Assembly (NCBI RefSeq): GCF_004368405.1
Contig: NZ_SBJH01000095.1
Location: 1 to 64,000, forward strand
Length of the DNA: 64,000 bases
Direction: 5' to 3'
Source: Olivibacter sp. XZL3
GTDB taxonomy: Bacteria > Bacteroidota > Bacteroidia > Sphingobacteriales > Sphingobacteriaceae
A program made the translations under genes and the position numbers. The notes below the pieces were generated by a model. The model worked only from the letters and a program-made list of their open reading frames with translations. It was not told the origin of the DNA and did not search any database. Position 1 is the stretch's first letter; each line of letters starts with the position of its first letter. Positions 55,702-64,000 of the stretch are shown here, one piece after another.

Positions 55702-57114
55702 CTAGTCCTTTTTAGCAATCAAATAATATATCGGAATCCCGATTAATACGATAATCAAGCCTGGCCAGGTGAAAGTCGGTTGATAGATCAGCAAGCCAAT
55801 ACAGATGGAGAAAGCGGCAATGACGTAAATAGCGGGCAACACCGGATAGCCAAAAGCCTTATAACTTCGCGGTATATCAGGACGCTTCTTCCGAAGTATA
55901 AACACCCCAATAATGGTCAGCGCATAAAATATCAGCACGACAAAAATAACATAGTTCAGGAGATCCCCATATTTGCCCGTCAAACAAAGGACAGAAGCCC
56001 AAATACATTGGGCCCACAGCCCCCAGCCCGGCACTTCAAATTTGTTTAACTTCCCTGCGGACTTAAGAAAGACTCCATCATTTGCCATCGTGTAATAAAC
56101 CCGCGCTCCCGATAATATGAGTCCGTTATTACATCCGAAGGTGGAAATCATAATCATAACAGCGATCACGATAGTGCCTACATTCCCAAAAATCGTGTGG
56201 GAGGCGACGACGGCCACGCGATCGGCCGGTGCAAAGGCAATATCCGGTAAAGAGACAGTAGCCAGATACATAATGTTGGTAGAAACATAGATCACCGTAA
56301 CAATCAATGTTCCTAAAAAAAGACTTAGGCCGATATTGCGCTCCGGGTTTCTTATTTCCCCGGCGATGAATGTGACATTATTCCAGGCGTCGCTTGAAAA
56401 CAGGGAGCCTACCATAGCCGATACAACGGCTGCGAAAAGGGCGGCTCCGCCGATATCGACAAAGGTTTCCCGATTAACATCCCAGGTTTTCGGCACCCAG
56501 GCATCTGTCCAGTTCAAGTTCCATATATCGGCCTTGAAAGCGGTCATAAGGCCTAAGATTGTCAATCCGCCCAGCGACAAGATCTTAACGATCGTCAGCA
56601 CAGTCTGCAAGATCTTTCCATTTTTAACGCCTCTTGTATTAAGCCAGGTAAGCACTACGATAACGCCGATGGCAGTAATTTGTGCAGCGTTCAGCTGAAA
56701 CACGCCCTGCTGATAGAGTATATGCTCGTCACTTACGACCGGAAACAAATAGGCTGTAAACTTGGCAAATGCGACACCAACGGCCGCAATCGTTCCGGTT
56801 TGAACAACGGCAAACAGCGCCCATCCATATAAGAAAGCCACCAAGCGATTATAGGCTTCCCGTAAATAGACATACTGCCCGCCCGCCTTCGGAAACATCG
56901 CGGAGAGTTCGCCATAACTCAATGCCGCCGTTAGCGTGATGGCACCGGTCAGCAGCCATATTAGTATTAACCACCCTGCACTGCCTACTTGACGAACGAT
57001 ATCGGCGCTGACAATAAATATCCCCGAGCCGATCATGGAGCCTACCACTAACATCGTGGCGTCCAGCAGACCCAGTTCTTTCTTCATATGGTTTTCGGAG
57101 GGTATTTGATTCAT
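55702..57114 (-). CDS. Amino acid permease, APC superfamily
   Basis: 470 residues with 12 membrane segments. The first helix has the family motif LVVGSMIGSGIFIV; a second conserved region is AMFPKAGGQYVYLREAYN. An ATG nine codons later, at 57087, is an equally possible start. It probably takes up an amino acid with proton coupling, or exchanges amino acids; the substrate is undefined. It starts a unit permease-HhH-apt and is divergent from hppA. A second, distinct APC protein is encoded at 59705. Confidence 0.93.
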   Translation of the reverse strand: MNQIPSENHMKKELGLLDATMLVVGSMIGSGIFIVSADIVRQVGSAGWLILIWLLTGAITLTAALSYGELSAMFPKAGGQYVYLREAYNRLVAFLYGWALFAVVQTGTIAAVGVAFAKFTAYLFPVVSDEHILYQQGVFQLNAAQITAIGVIVVLTWLNTRGVKNGKILQTVLTIVKILSLGGLTILGLMTAFKADIWNLNWTDAWVPKTWDVNRETFVDIGGAALFAAVVSAMVGSLFSSDAWNNVTFIAGEIRNPERNIGLSLFLGTLIVTVIYVSTNIMYLATVSLPDIAFAPADRVAVVASHTIFGNVGTIVIAVMIMISTFGCNNGLILSGARVYYTMANDGVFLKSAGKLNKFEVPGWGLWAQCIWASVLCLTGKYGDLLNYVIFVVLIFYALTIIGVFILRKKRPDIPRSYKAFGYPVLPAIYVIAAFSICIGLLIYQPTFTWPGLIIVLIGIPIYYLIAKKD

Positions 57115-57287
57115 GACGGTTGTGGGATAACAAAAAACGAATGTAGAAAAATATTTTCGTGATTTTTTAAAAAAATAAATTTGATTATTTCGATAACCCT
57201 GTTTATTTTCAACGAATTATTTACCCTTTTAGGTAAGAGCACCTTTTATATAGAACCTTTTATAAACGTTATAAATTCATTTAAATT

Positions 57288-59504
57288 ATGGACTTTCTAC
57301 ACAGTAATTTAGCGTACATCATACCGGTGTTCGGGCTAATTGGGATTTTAGTAATGATTGGTAAATCAAGGTGGGTCATCAAACAAGATGCGGGTGATGC
57401 CAATATGCAGGAGCTGGCTGGTCATATAGCCAATGGCGCTATGGCGTTCTTGAAAGCCGAATGGAAAATACTGTCCTATTTCGTCATCATTGCAGGCATT
57501 TTGCTGGCGTGGTCGGGCACCCTGAGTCCCTATTCCAGCTGGGTGATTGCAATATCCTTTGTTATTGGGGCCATTACCTCTGCATTCGCCGGCTACATCG
57601 GCATGCACATCGCAACGAAAGCCAATGTGCGCACGACACAAGCTGCGCGCAGCAGTTTAGCGAAAGCCTTAAAAGTTTCCTTCACGGGAGGTACCGTTAT
57701 GGGGCTGGGCGTGGCTGGTTTAGCGGTTCTCGGGCTCGGTTCACTTTTTATTGTTTTTTATACCATTTATGTTGTCAACACCAATGGCGAGGTCAACGGT
57801 ATGGAAATGGAGAGAGCGCTGGAAGTGTTAGCGGGGTTTTCACTAGGTGCCGAATCCATTGCCCTATTTGCGCGCGTTGGCGGTGGCATCTACACCAAAG
57901 CCGCCGATGTAGGCGCCGATCTAGTAGGTAAGGTAGAGGCCGGGATACCGGAAGACGATGTTCGCAACCCGGCCACCATTGCAGATAATGTAGGCGACAA
58001 TGTGGGCGATGTAGCAGGTATGGGTGCCGATTTGTTCGGCTCTTATGTGGCCACCATTTTAGCAACCATGGTATTGGGGAGAGAAATCGTTTCAAATGAC
58101 GATTTTGGCGGCATCGCTCCTATTCTGCTGCCTATGCTTATCGCAGGCTTAGGCCTTTTATTTTCTATCATCGGCGCTTCCCTTGTAAGGATTTCCGATG
58201 AACAAGGAAATGTTCAAAAAGCACTGAACATTGGCAACTGGACTTCCATCGTATTGACGGCGGTAGCCTCTTTCTTTGCCGTGAACTGGTTGTTACCCGA
58301 TACGATGAACATCAGGGGATTTGAATTCACCAAAACGGACACCTACATGGCGATTATTGTCGGGTTGATCGTAGGCGCCCTGATGAGCATCATTACGGAA
58401 TATTATACCGCCATGTCAAAGCGCCCGGTGCAATCCATTATTCAGCAATCGTTAACCGGTCATGCCACCAATATCATCGCCGGCTTAGCCGTAGGCATGG
58501 AGTCGACCGTACTTCCTATCCTCGTTTTAGCATCAGGTATCTATGGCTCTTATCACTTTGCAGGCCTTTATGGGGTAGCGATTGCGGCGGCAGGGATGAT
58601 GGCTACAACCGCCATGCAATTGGCCATTGACGCATTCGGCCCCATAGCCGACAATGCGGGAGGCATTGCCGAAATGAGCCAGCTTCCGGAGGAAGTTCGC
58701 GGACGGACAGATAACCTAGATGCTGTGGGGAACACAACGGCAGCAACGGGAAAAGGTTTTGCCATCGCTTCGGCTGCCCTAACCTCCTTGGCTTTGTTTG
58801 CCGCTTTTGTGGGCATTGCCGGGATTGACCGCATAGATATCTATAAAGCCGACGTGCTGGCCGGTTTATTTGTCGGCGGTATGATACCCTTTATCTTTTC
58901 GGCCCTGTGTATTGCTGCTGTAGGGAGAGCGGCGATGGACATGGTGCAGGAAGTAAGAAGACAATTTAGGGAAATACCCGGCATTATGGAATATAAGGCA
59001 AAACCCGAGTATAACCGATGTGTAGAGATTTCTACGAAGGCTTCTATACGGGAGATGATGTTGCCGGGCGCCATTGCGCTTATTGTGCCTATTGTGGTCG
59101 GATTTAGTTTCGGTCCGGAAGTGTTAGGTGGCTTACTGGCCGGCGTTACCGTGTCGGGCGTACTGATGGGCATGTTTCAATCAAACGCCGGCGGGGCTTG
59201 GGACAATGCCAAAAAGTCCTTCGAAAAAGGGGTCGAAATCAGGGGCGAAATCTATTACAAAAAATCCGATCCGCACAAGGCATCGGTTACCGGCGATACC
59301 GTTGGCGATCCTTTTAAGGATACGTCCGGGCCGTCTATGAATATTTTAATTAAGCTGATGTCCATTGTGTCGCTGATCATTGCGCCGCACATACACGTCA
59401 ATAAAGCGGCACTCAGCGAAAACCGAAGGAGTCCCAAAACCGAGCATGTCCATCAGTCGATCCACGCAAAGCATGTAACAAATCCGCAGAAAAACCAGCT
59501 ATAA
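57288..59504 (+). CDS. hppA: Membrane-bound, ion-pumping pyrophosphatase
   Basis: 738 residues with about 16 membrane segments. The pyrophosphate-binding block [13 protein letters not shown] with [20 protein letters not shown] lies near 207-245. DNAGGIAEM and [10 protein letters not shown] complete the active-site set. At [10 protein letters not shown] (about 481-490) the key residue is Ala485; potassium-independent enzymes have Lys here, so this one should be potassium-dependent. It couples hydrolysis of PPi to export of protons or sodium ions; the ion cannot be fixed from these motifs alone. A His-rich tail extends the C-terminus. A strong terminator follows. Confidence 0.96.
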   Translation: MDFLHSNLAYIIPVFGLIGILVMIGKSRWVIKQDAGDANMQELAGHIANGAMAFLKAEWKILSYFVIIAGILLAWSGTLSPYSSWVIAISFVIGAITSAFAGYIGMHIATKANVRTTQAARSSLAKALKVSFTGGTVMGLGVAGLAVLGLGSLFIVFYTIYVVNTNGEVNGMEMERALEVLAGFSLGAESIALFARVGGGIYTKAADVGADLVGKVEAGIPEDDVRNPATIADNVGDNVGDVAGMGADLFGSYVATILATMVLGREIVSNDDFGGIAPILLPMLIAGLGLLFSIIGASLVRISDEQGNVQKALNIGNWTSIVLTAVASFFAVNWLLPDTMNIRGFEFTKTDTYMAIIVGLIVGALMSIITEYYTAMSKRPVQSIIQQSLTGHATNIIAGLAVGMESTVLPILVLASGIYGSYHFAGLYGVAIAAAGMMATTAMQLAIDAFGPIADNAGGIAEMSQLPEEVRGRTDNLDAVGNTTAATGKGFAIASAALTSLALFAAFVGIAGIDRIDIYKADVLAGLFVGGMIPFIFSALCIAAVGRAAMDMVQEVRRQFREIPGIMEYKAKPEYNRCVEISTKASIREMMLPGAIALIVPIVVGFSFGPEVLGGLLAGVTVSGVLMGMFQSNAGGAWDNAKKSFEKGVEIRGEIYYKKSDPHKASVTGDTVGDPFKDTSGPSMNILIKLMSIVSLIIAPHIHVNKAALSENRRSPKTEHVHQSIHAKHVTNPQKNQL

Positions 59505-59510
59505 CTTTCC

Positions 59511-59537
59511 GAAGGCGCTAAAATAAATAGCGCCTTC
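59511..59537 (+). terminator. Rho-independent terminator after hppA
   Basis: GAAGGCGCTA (59511-59520), 7-base loop, TAGCGCCTTC (59528-59537), then TTTGTTT. Perfect 10-bp stem, 6 bp after the stop codon. Confidence 0.9.
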
Positions 59538-59704
59538 TTTGTTTATCAAATAAAAGTTGTAGGTTTGACTTTCTTTTAATAAAAAGCGATGATTTTAAAC
59601 AAAAAAGACATCAACCTGCGCAAACATGCTATCATTTTAGAAAAAACCACACCCTATTTTAAAATAAATTCAATTCAAAGTACTTCAAGTAAAAACTAGT
59701 TTTT

Positions 59705-61180
59705 ATGTTTTATAAGAAATCGATCCCCTCACTGATCAAAGAAGCACAAGAAAGCGGAGAAGGCACTTTAAAAAGAACCTTATCCAGCTATCATCTAGTA
59801 GCTTTAGGGGTTGGAGCCATCATCGGCGCCGGACTTTTTTCATTAACGGGCATTGCCGCCGCGGATAATGCCGGACCCGCAGTTATCCTGTCTTTTATTA
59901 TTGCAGCAATCGGATGCGGCTTCGCTGGTTTGTGTTATGCTGAATTTGCCTCTATGATTCCCGTTGCAGGAAGCGCTTATACCTATTCGTATGCTACGAT
60001 GGGTGAGTTTATTGCCTGGATCATTGGTTGGGACCTCGTGCTGGAATACGCGCTTGCAGCGGCAACGGTATCGGTGAGCTGGTCACAATACTTTTCTCAG
60101 TTCTTAGCCGAAATAGGTGTCCATCTGCCAGCTTCACTTTTGCATGGCCCCTGGGAGGGAGGAATGATTAATGTACCTGCTATCGTCATCGTTTGCTTGT
60201 TATCACTCCTACTTATGCGCGGGACACAAGAATCCTCTTTTGTAAATAACGTATTGGTAATCGTTAAGATTGCAGTGGTCCTGGTTTTTATCGCCTTGGG
60301 ATGGAAATTTATCGATCCAGCCAATCACAGTCCATTTATCCCAACTAATCCGGGGGAAGAGGCCTTAAAAGCAGGCCAAATTGGCTTCTTCGATTTCTTC
60401 AGTAGTCCGGAGTTCGGTCATTTCGGAATCAGCGGCGTATTAAGGGGCGCGGGCGTTGTCTTCTTTGCGTTTATCGGTTTCGATGCGGTTAGTACTGCTG
60501 CACAAGAGGCGAAAAATCCACAAAAAGGTATGCCGATCGGCATCATCGGCTCGCTCTTGGTATGTACTTTATTATATGTGTTGTTTTCCTATGTCATGAC
60601 CGGCTTGGAAAACTATACGGCCTTTGCAAACGATGCAAAACCGGTAGCCACTGCCTTTGCCAAGACAGGCTATACCTTCCTTAATTTAGCGTTGATCATT
60701 GCTATTCTTGCCGGATATACATCGGTTATCTTGGTGATGTTGTTAGGGCAAAGCCGTGTTTTCTATACCATGAGTAAAGATGGCCTGTTGCCAAAGTTCT
60801 TTTCTGACCTTTCTAAAAACCAGACGCCTTGGAAGTCGAACCTACTTTTCATGGTTTTCGTCAGCATTTTTGCCGGTTTTGTACCCGTATCTGATTTGGG
60901 ACACATGGTAAGTATAGGTACTTTATTTGCATTCACCTTGGTTTGTATCGGCGTGATTATATTACGCAAGAAAGATCCGCATATGGATCGCCCTTTTAAA
61001 ACCCCGCTCGTACCGCTTGTACCTATTTTAGGTATTGTGATATGCGTAACGATGATGGCCGGTTTACCGATAGAGAGCTGGGAGCGCCTAGCCATTTGGA
61101 TGGCGCTCGGTATTATTATTTATTTTGCCTATAGCAAGAAGCACAGTCTTGCCCGCTTACAAGCAGAACGTAATAAATAA
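59705..61180 (+). CDS. Amino acid permease, cationic-type APC family (YfnA-like)
   Basis: 491 residues with 12 or more membrane segments. The N-terminal cytoplasmic stretch GTLKRTLSSYHLVALGVGAIIGAGLFSLTG is typical of the CAT/YfnA branch. FAFIGFDAVSTAAQEAKNPQKGMPIGI is the conserved later motif. It takes up amino acids, possibly cationic or broad-range, with a proton. It is a single-gene unit between two terminators, so it has its own promoter, which was not identified in the 164 bp after the hppA terminator. Confidence 0.94.
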   Translation: MFYKKSIPSLIKEAQESGEGTLKRTLSSYHLVALGVGAIIGAGLFSLTGIAAADNAGPAVILSFIIAAIGCGFAGLCYAEFASMIPVAGSAYTYSYATMGEFIAWIIGWDLVLEYALAAATVSVSWSQYFSQFLAEIGVHLPASLLHGPWEGGMINVPAIVIVCLLSLLLMRGTQESSFVNNVLVIVKIAVVLVFIALGWKFIDPANHSPFIPTNPGEEALKAGQIGFFDFFSSPEFGHFGISGVLRGAGVVFFAFIGFDAVSTAAQEAKNPQKGMPIGIIGSLLVCTLLYVLFSYVMTGLENYTAFANDAKPVATAFAKTGYTFLNLALIIAILAGYTSVILVMLLGQSRVFYTMSKDGLLPKFFSDLSKNQTPWKSNLLFMVFVSIFAGFVPVSDLGHMVSIGTLFAFTLVCIGVIILRKKDPHMDRPFKTPLVPLVPILGIVICVTMMAGLPIESWERLAIWMALGIIIYFAYSKKHSLARLQAERNK

Positions 61181-61188
61181 CACACCAT

Positions 61189-61213
61189 AAAAAAGGGCCT
61201 CGGCCCTTTTTTT
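61189..61213 (+). terminator. Rho-independent terminator after the APC permease
   Basis: AAAAAAGGGCC (61189-61199) and GGCCCTTTTTTT (61202-61213) with a very short centre. The T-run and A-run allow action in both directions. It lies 8 bp after the stop codon. Confidence 0.88.
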
Positions 61214-61318
61214 ATTTACGGTTATCGACGCTTTCCTACATTAGGCTTAGCAACGGAAAAATATAACTTTGTATATAACATAAGATTTACATAAGTTTGA
61301 CCCGCTAAAGTCATCTGC

Positions 61319-61885
61319 ATGTTTTTCAATATAAAGGAAATTGCGTCCGTCTCCATGATCCTCTTCGCGATCATCGACATATTAGGTTCTATCCCTATTA
61401 TTATCGACCTGCGCCAAAAGGCGGGAAAAATAGAGTCAGGGAAAGCCAGTATTGTTGCCATGGTGCTGATGATCGCCTTTCTATTCATTGGTGAGAGCAT
61501 GTTGAAATTAATCGGCATTGACGTGGCCTCATTCGCTATTGCCGGTTCTTTGGTGATCTTTTTTATCGCCATGGAGATGGTACTCGGCATGACTTTCTTT
61601 AAAGAAGATAGTTTTGAAACCGCTTCCATTGTACCTTTGGCCTTCCCCTTGATCGCCGGAGCGGGGACGATGACGACCATTCTCTCCCTGAAATCGGAAT
61701 ACGCCACACAGAATATTATTGTCGGTATACTCGTTAATATCGCTATTATATATGTGGTATTAAAGAATACGTATAGACTTGAAAAGTTATTGGGGCGTAC
61801 CGGACTCGCAGTGCTAAGGAAGGCTTTTGGTGTTATCTTATTAGCGATTGCCATTAAGCTTTTTAGGAGTAATACGGGGTTGTAA
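61319..61885 (+). CDS. MarC family membrane protein
   Basis: 188 residues with six membrane helices. The MarC signatures are ILFAIIDILGSIPIIIDL near the start and VPLAFPLIAGAGTMTTILSL near residues 104-123. The members were once linked to multiple antibiotic resistance but no transport substrate is established. The gene stands alone; the downstream region is a repeat field of 260 bp and then a convergent methyltransferase gene. An antisense frame of 210 residues overlaps it and is a shadow. Confidence 0.9.
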   Translation: MFFNIKEIASVSMILFAIIDILGSIPIIIDLRQKAGKIESGKASIVAMVLMIAFLFIGESMLKLIGIDVASFAIAGSLVIFFIAMEMVLGMTFFKEDSFETASIVPLAFPLIAGAGTMTTILSLKSEYATQNIIVGILVNIAIIYVVLKNTYRLEKLLGRTGLAVLRKAFGVILLAIAIKLFRSNTGL

Positions 61886-61887
61886 TA

Positions 61888-61964
61888 AATTCAAAAGTAA
61901 AAATTCAAAATTCAAAATTCAAAAGTAAAAAGTAAAAAGTAAAAAGTAAAAATTCAAAAGTAAA
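61888..61964. repeat. Eleven contiguous heptamers, AATTCAA and AAGTAAA
   Basis: Eleven 7-bp units without gaps, starting 2 bp after the MarC stop codon. Two words alternate irregularly: AATTCAA (five copies) and AAGTAAA (six copies). Single words of the same kind recur near 62013-62033. The 7-bp register is strict although the two words share only the frame and the flanking A residues. Confidence 0.85.
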
Positions 61965-61979
61965 AACCCCGAAGGGCTC

Positions 61980-62013
61980 ATTGATGCCTTATTAAAATAA
62001 GCAAGACATCAAT
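61980..62013. other. Hairpin inside the repeat field
   Basis: ATTGATG (61980-61986) pairs with CATCAAT (62007-62013), and inside it CTTATT pairs with AATAAG around two A. The structure lies between the two 7-bp arrays and could be a terminator or an RNA element for either of the convergent genes. Confidence 0.45.
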
Positions 62014-62072
62014 AATTCAAAAGTAAAAAGTCAAAAGGCTTTGCTGAGGGTGACGACTGGAGGAACACCTGC

Positions 62073-62148
62073 AACTGATAACTGACAACCGGCAACTGAC
62101 AACCGCAACTGACAACTGGCAACTGGCAACCGGCAACCGACAACTATC
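62073..62148. repeat. AACYGRC heptamer array abutting the methyltransferase stop
   Basis: Eleven units: AACTGAT, AACTGAC, AACCGGC, AACTGAC, AACCGC (one base short), AACTGAC, AACTGGC, AACTGGC, AACCGGC, AACCGAC, AACTATC. The last unit overlaps the TGA stop of the minus-strand gene by two bases. Same repeat family as the ends of the elements at 29490 and 54268. Confidence 0.85.
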
Positions 62149-63313
62149 AAGATCTCTTTATCAGCCTAGCCACGAACATGGTATCGGCTCGGTGTTCATA
62201 GCCTTTCAACAGGGTCATACGCTCTACGGTTAAACCCAGTTTTTCGGCAAAAGCTATCTGCTCTTCATTTTCTTGTCTATACATGGAGCAGGTAATATAC
62301 ACGAGCGGCTTATTGGCCTTCAAGTGTCGAACGGTATTTTCCAGAATAGCGCGCTGAAGTTCCACAAAATACTGCAGTCTTCTGCTATTAAAATGCTGCA
62401 TCATTTCGGGGGTTCTACCCCAGGTTCCGGAGCCCGAACAAGGCGCATCCAGTATAATCCCATCAAAGGTTTCATCACCAAGTATGACGGATGGATCTTT
62501 GGTAAGGTCAATAATTTTCCTTCGATAGTGCTTAATGGCAGCCTGCTCAAAGCGTTCATCCAAGTTTCTTAATATACTGGACCTTACATCACTAACAAGC
62601 AGGTCGACACCGGGGTATGTTTGCATTAAAAGAAGCGACTTTCCTCCGGAAGCGGCACAAGCGTCCCACCATTTCTCTCCCGCTTTCGCTTCAAAATAGG
62701 TACTTGTTTGTTGGGAAGAGCGATCTTGCACTTCATAAGCACCTTTTATTTCTGCATATTGATCAAGTTTGACACCATTATCGAGTGCCAGACAGTGGCT
62801 ATCAACTGATTCGTAGTGCAGGTTGTTGCGCGTCAAACAGTTTTTAACAACGTTCTCCGCCCCCGGGTGGATCCGTATAAAAAGTTTTGGTTGCTGAAAC
62901 AAACTTTTCAGAAAGCGCTGTGGCTCCAAGCCCGTCGAAGCATCCTTTATTAAAGGAAAAACATCATCTATATTAAAAGGGAACAATTCGGATAAAAGGT
63001 GCAGCTTTTTGTCGATCTCTTCTCCTATGGAGTCAGCCAAAACCGGATTGAACAATGCTACTACATCACTTTCAGCCGCGCATAAATATTCAGCAACCGT
63101 CAAACGTTCTAAAAATGGCCAATCCGCAAGTGCCTTACCCAGTCGGAAATAATTATAGACCCAACGCGAGAGCGTACGTCTATCATTGGATCCCATTTGC
63201 TTATTTTCTTTAAAAAAAAGGGTAAGGAACCTCGAAAGCGGCTCTTTACCCTCATAGGTGTTCAACAAACGTTCGAAGCTTCTTAGCTGTTGTGAAACAC
63301 GCTTTTCATTCAT
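62147..63313 (-). CDS. rsmB: RsmB/NOP family RNA cytosine-C5 methyltransferase
   Basis: 388 residues. An N-terminal helical domain (about 1-140) of the NusB-like type is followed by the SAM-binding methyltransferase domain. Motif I is WWDACAASGGKSLL. The two catalytic cysteines are Cys292 in DAPCSGSGTWGR and Cys342 in YITCSMYRQENEEQ. The layout fits 16S rRNA m5C methyltransferases such as RsmB; the exact target base is inferred. It lies 12 bp after the upstream binding-protein-like gene. The name rsmB is used in the family sense. The C-terminus ends at the border of a heptamer array. Confidence 0.9.
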   Translation of the reverse strand: MNEKRVSQQLRSFERLLNTYEGKEPLSRFLTLFFKENKQMGSNDRRTLSRWVYNYFRLGKALADWPFLERLTVAEYLCAAESDVVALFNPVLADSIGEEIDKKLHLLSELFPFNIDDVFPLIKDASTGLEPQRFLKSLFQQPKLFIRIHPGAENVVKNCLTRNNLHYESVDSHCLALDNGVKLDQYAEIKGAYEVQDRSSQQTSTYFEAKAGEKWWDACAASGGKSLLLMQTYPGVDLLVSDVRSSILRNLDERFEQAAIKHYRRKIIDLTKDPSVILGDETFDGIILDAPCSGSGTWGRTPEMMQHFNSRRLQYFVELQRAILENTVRHLKANKPLVYITCSMYRQENEEQIAFAEKLGLTVERMTLLKGYEHRADTMFVARLIKRS

Positions 63314-63325
63314 TCCGATTTTTCT

Positions 63326-64000
63326 TTATAATGGTCTGTAAGACTGACCATTAAATTGCAATAAACGCACACTGTTATTGACATAACCGGTAGCGGGATC
63401 ACGCACAAATTCAAAGCCTATTGATACCCCTTTGTGTTTTTCTTTGAGTAGTCGGTCGGCGTAATCTTTTGGATACATCGCTAACAACCTGCCGAAGAAC
63501 ACGCCCGTATCATAGCCTTTAAAAGCGAACTCGGTGGGATTAACGTTAAACGAAGAGAAGTAATCCCTTTTAAATTGCTGTACTTCCAGATTTTTCTCAT
63601 CAACAAAGTAAGAAGAACTGATAGAAGTACGAAGGGCTGCCAGGTAATCCGGGTTCAAATCGAACCGGCTCCAGTTCGGGTGACCGATTAAGGAAATATC
63701 GTAGGCACTTTCCGTTTTCAGTTTATAGAGGCCTGCCAGCAGCTGTGCTATAAAAAACTGATTAGTAGAAGCGTTTACAACGATGTTCCTTCCGACGGTG
63801 TTCAAATTTATTTCGATTTCACCTAAGTCGGTTACCTCATTATACTTCACATCTAATTTATCCAAGCTGGCACGGAGTGGAACGAGCAGCTTTTCACTGT
63901 CTTCATCTATGTTATTTATGATGACAACATGATCCCCAATCTCAAATTCGGACGCAATATAGTTGGCCAACACCTGTGCATGAACGCCAATTGGCGGTGT
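63326..64000 (-). CDS. Periplasmic-binding-like protein, 5' part outside the window
   Basis: The gene continues past the right edge of the window: the frame stays open to 64000 (TPPIGVHAQVLANYI...). The visible 225 residues resemble a type 1 periplasmic binding fold as in amino-acid ABC substrate-binding proteins: DHVVIINNIDED, NIVVNASTNQFFIAQLLAGL, DISLIGHPNWSRF, FKGYDTGVFFGRLL. In Bacteroidota, such domains are often fused after LysM repeats in a secreted protein; that part would be beyond the edge. A GTG at 63973 could mimic a start but is internal. It precedes the methyltransferase gene by 12 bp. Confidence 0.72.
   Translation of the reverse strand, partial: TPPIGVHAQVLANYIASEFEIGDHVVIINNIDEDSEKLLVPLRASLDKLDVKYNEVTDLGEIEINLNTVGRNIVVNASTNQFFIAQLLAGLYKLKTESAYDISLIGHPNWSRFDLNPDYLAALRTSISSSYFVDEKNLEVQQFKRDYFSSFNVNPTEFAFKGYDTGVFFGRLLAMYPKDYADRLLKEKHKGVSIGFEFVRDPATGYVNNSVRLLQFNGQSYRPL

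Noticed and set aside
61222..61854. A 210-codon leftward frame over the MarC gene
   Set aside because: MarC motifs on the other strand are clear; the antisense reading is low-complexity Ile/Ala/Lys-rich sequence.
63326..63973. A complete gene starting with GTG at 63973
   Set aside because: The frame stays open to the window edge with protein-like sequence, so the GTG is internal and the gene is truncated by the window.

Overview
The window looks like chromosomal DNA of a Bacteroidota member, most likely family Sphingobacteriaceae (Sphingobacterium, Olivibacter or Parapedobacter type). The reasons are a SusC/SusD pair, two ECF sigma/FecR pairs, Oar-like and SusC-like TonB receptors, DUF6266 and DUF6263 proteins, and promoters of the Bacteroidota form TTTG-N19-TAnnTTTG. 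No phage, insertion sequence or CRISPR array is visible. I assign the family from gene content and sequence style only.

Left part (1-16.9 kb). A TetR gene precedes two small membrane proteins, with a near-perfect palindrome between them. Next comes an SDR / Atu4866-like / AraC cluster. A three-gene periplasmic molybdenum aldehyde oxidoreductase of the PaoABC type runs convergent to AraC. Then follows a nutrient-uptake locus read leftward: ECF sigma, FecR anti-sigma, SusC, SusD, a fasciclin lipoprotein and a DUF5007 lipoprotein, with no degradative enzyme.

Middle part (17-38.5 kb). An unknown membrane protein is followed by a TetR-controlled RND efflux operon. Its tetR is frameshifted in a run of nine A, and two matching GACA-N13-TGTC sites lie before tetR and before the adaptor gene. 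Then come a GH43 + GH2 galactan-type enzyme pair, a large repeat field, and a second ECF sigma / FecR / Oar-like receptor / Tat-exported phospholipase C locus. Two DUF6266 genes follow, expressed from a promoter preceded by eight 11-bp repeats in register with the DNA helix. That array is the most unusual regulatory structure here.

Right part (38.6-64 kb). An HD hydrolase and a YitT protein lead into a signalling operon of histidine kinase, single-domain receiver and receiver-adenylate cyclase. After these lie a membrane-tethered HTH protein divergent from a secreted ConA-like protein and an FtsX-type permease, a frameshifted DoxX gene, and tRNA-Ala(GGC) with a textbook promoter and terminator. 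Housekeeping genes fill the rest: an outer-membrane protein, ROK regulator, mqo, DUF6263, apt, HhH protein, two APC transporters, hppA, MarC, RsmB-type methyltransferase and a truncated periplasmic-binding-like protein.

A family of degenerate 7-bp repeats (TAAGCNN, AACYGRC, AAGTAAA/AATTCAA) occurs at three places. Each time it ends exactly at the stop codon of a leftward gene, and twice it supplies the TAG stop itself.
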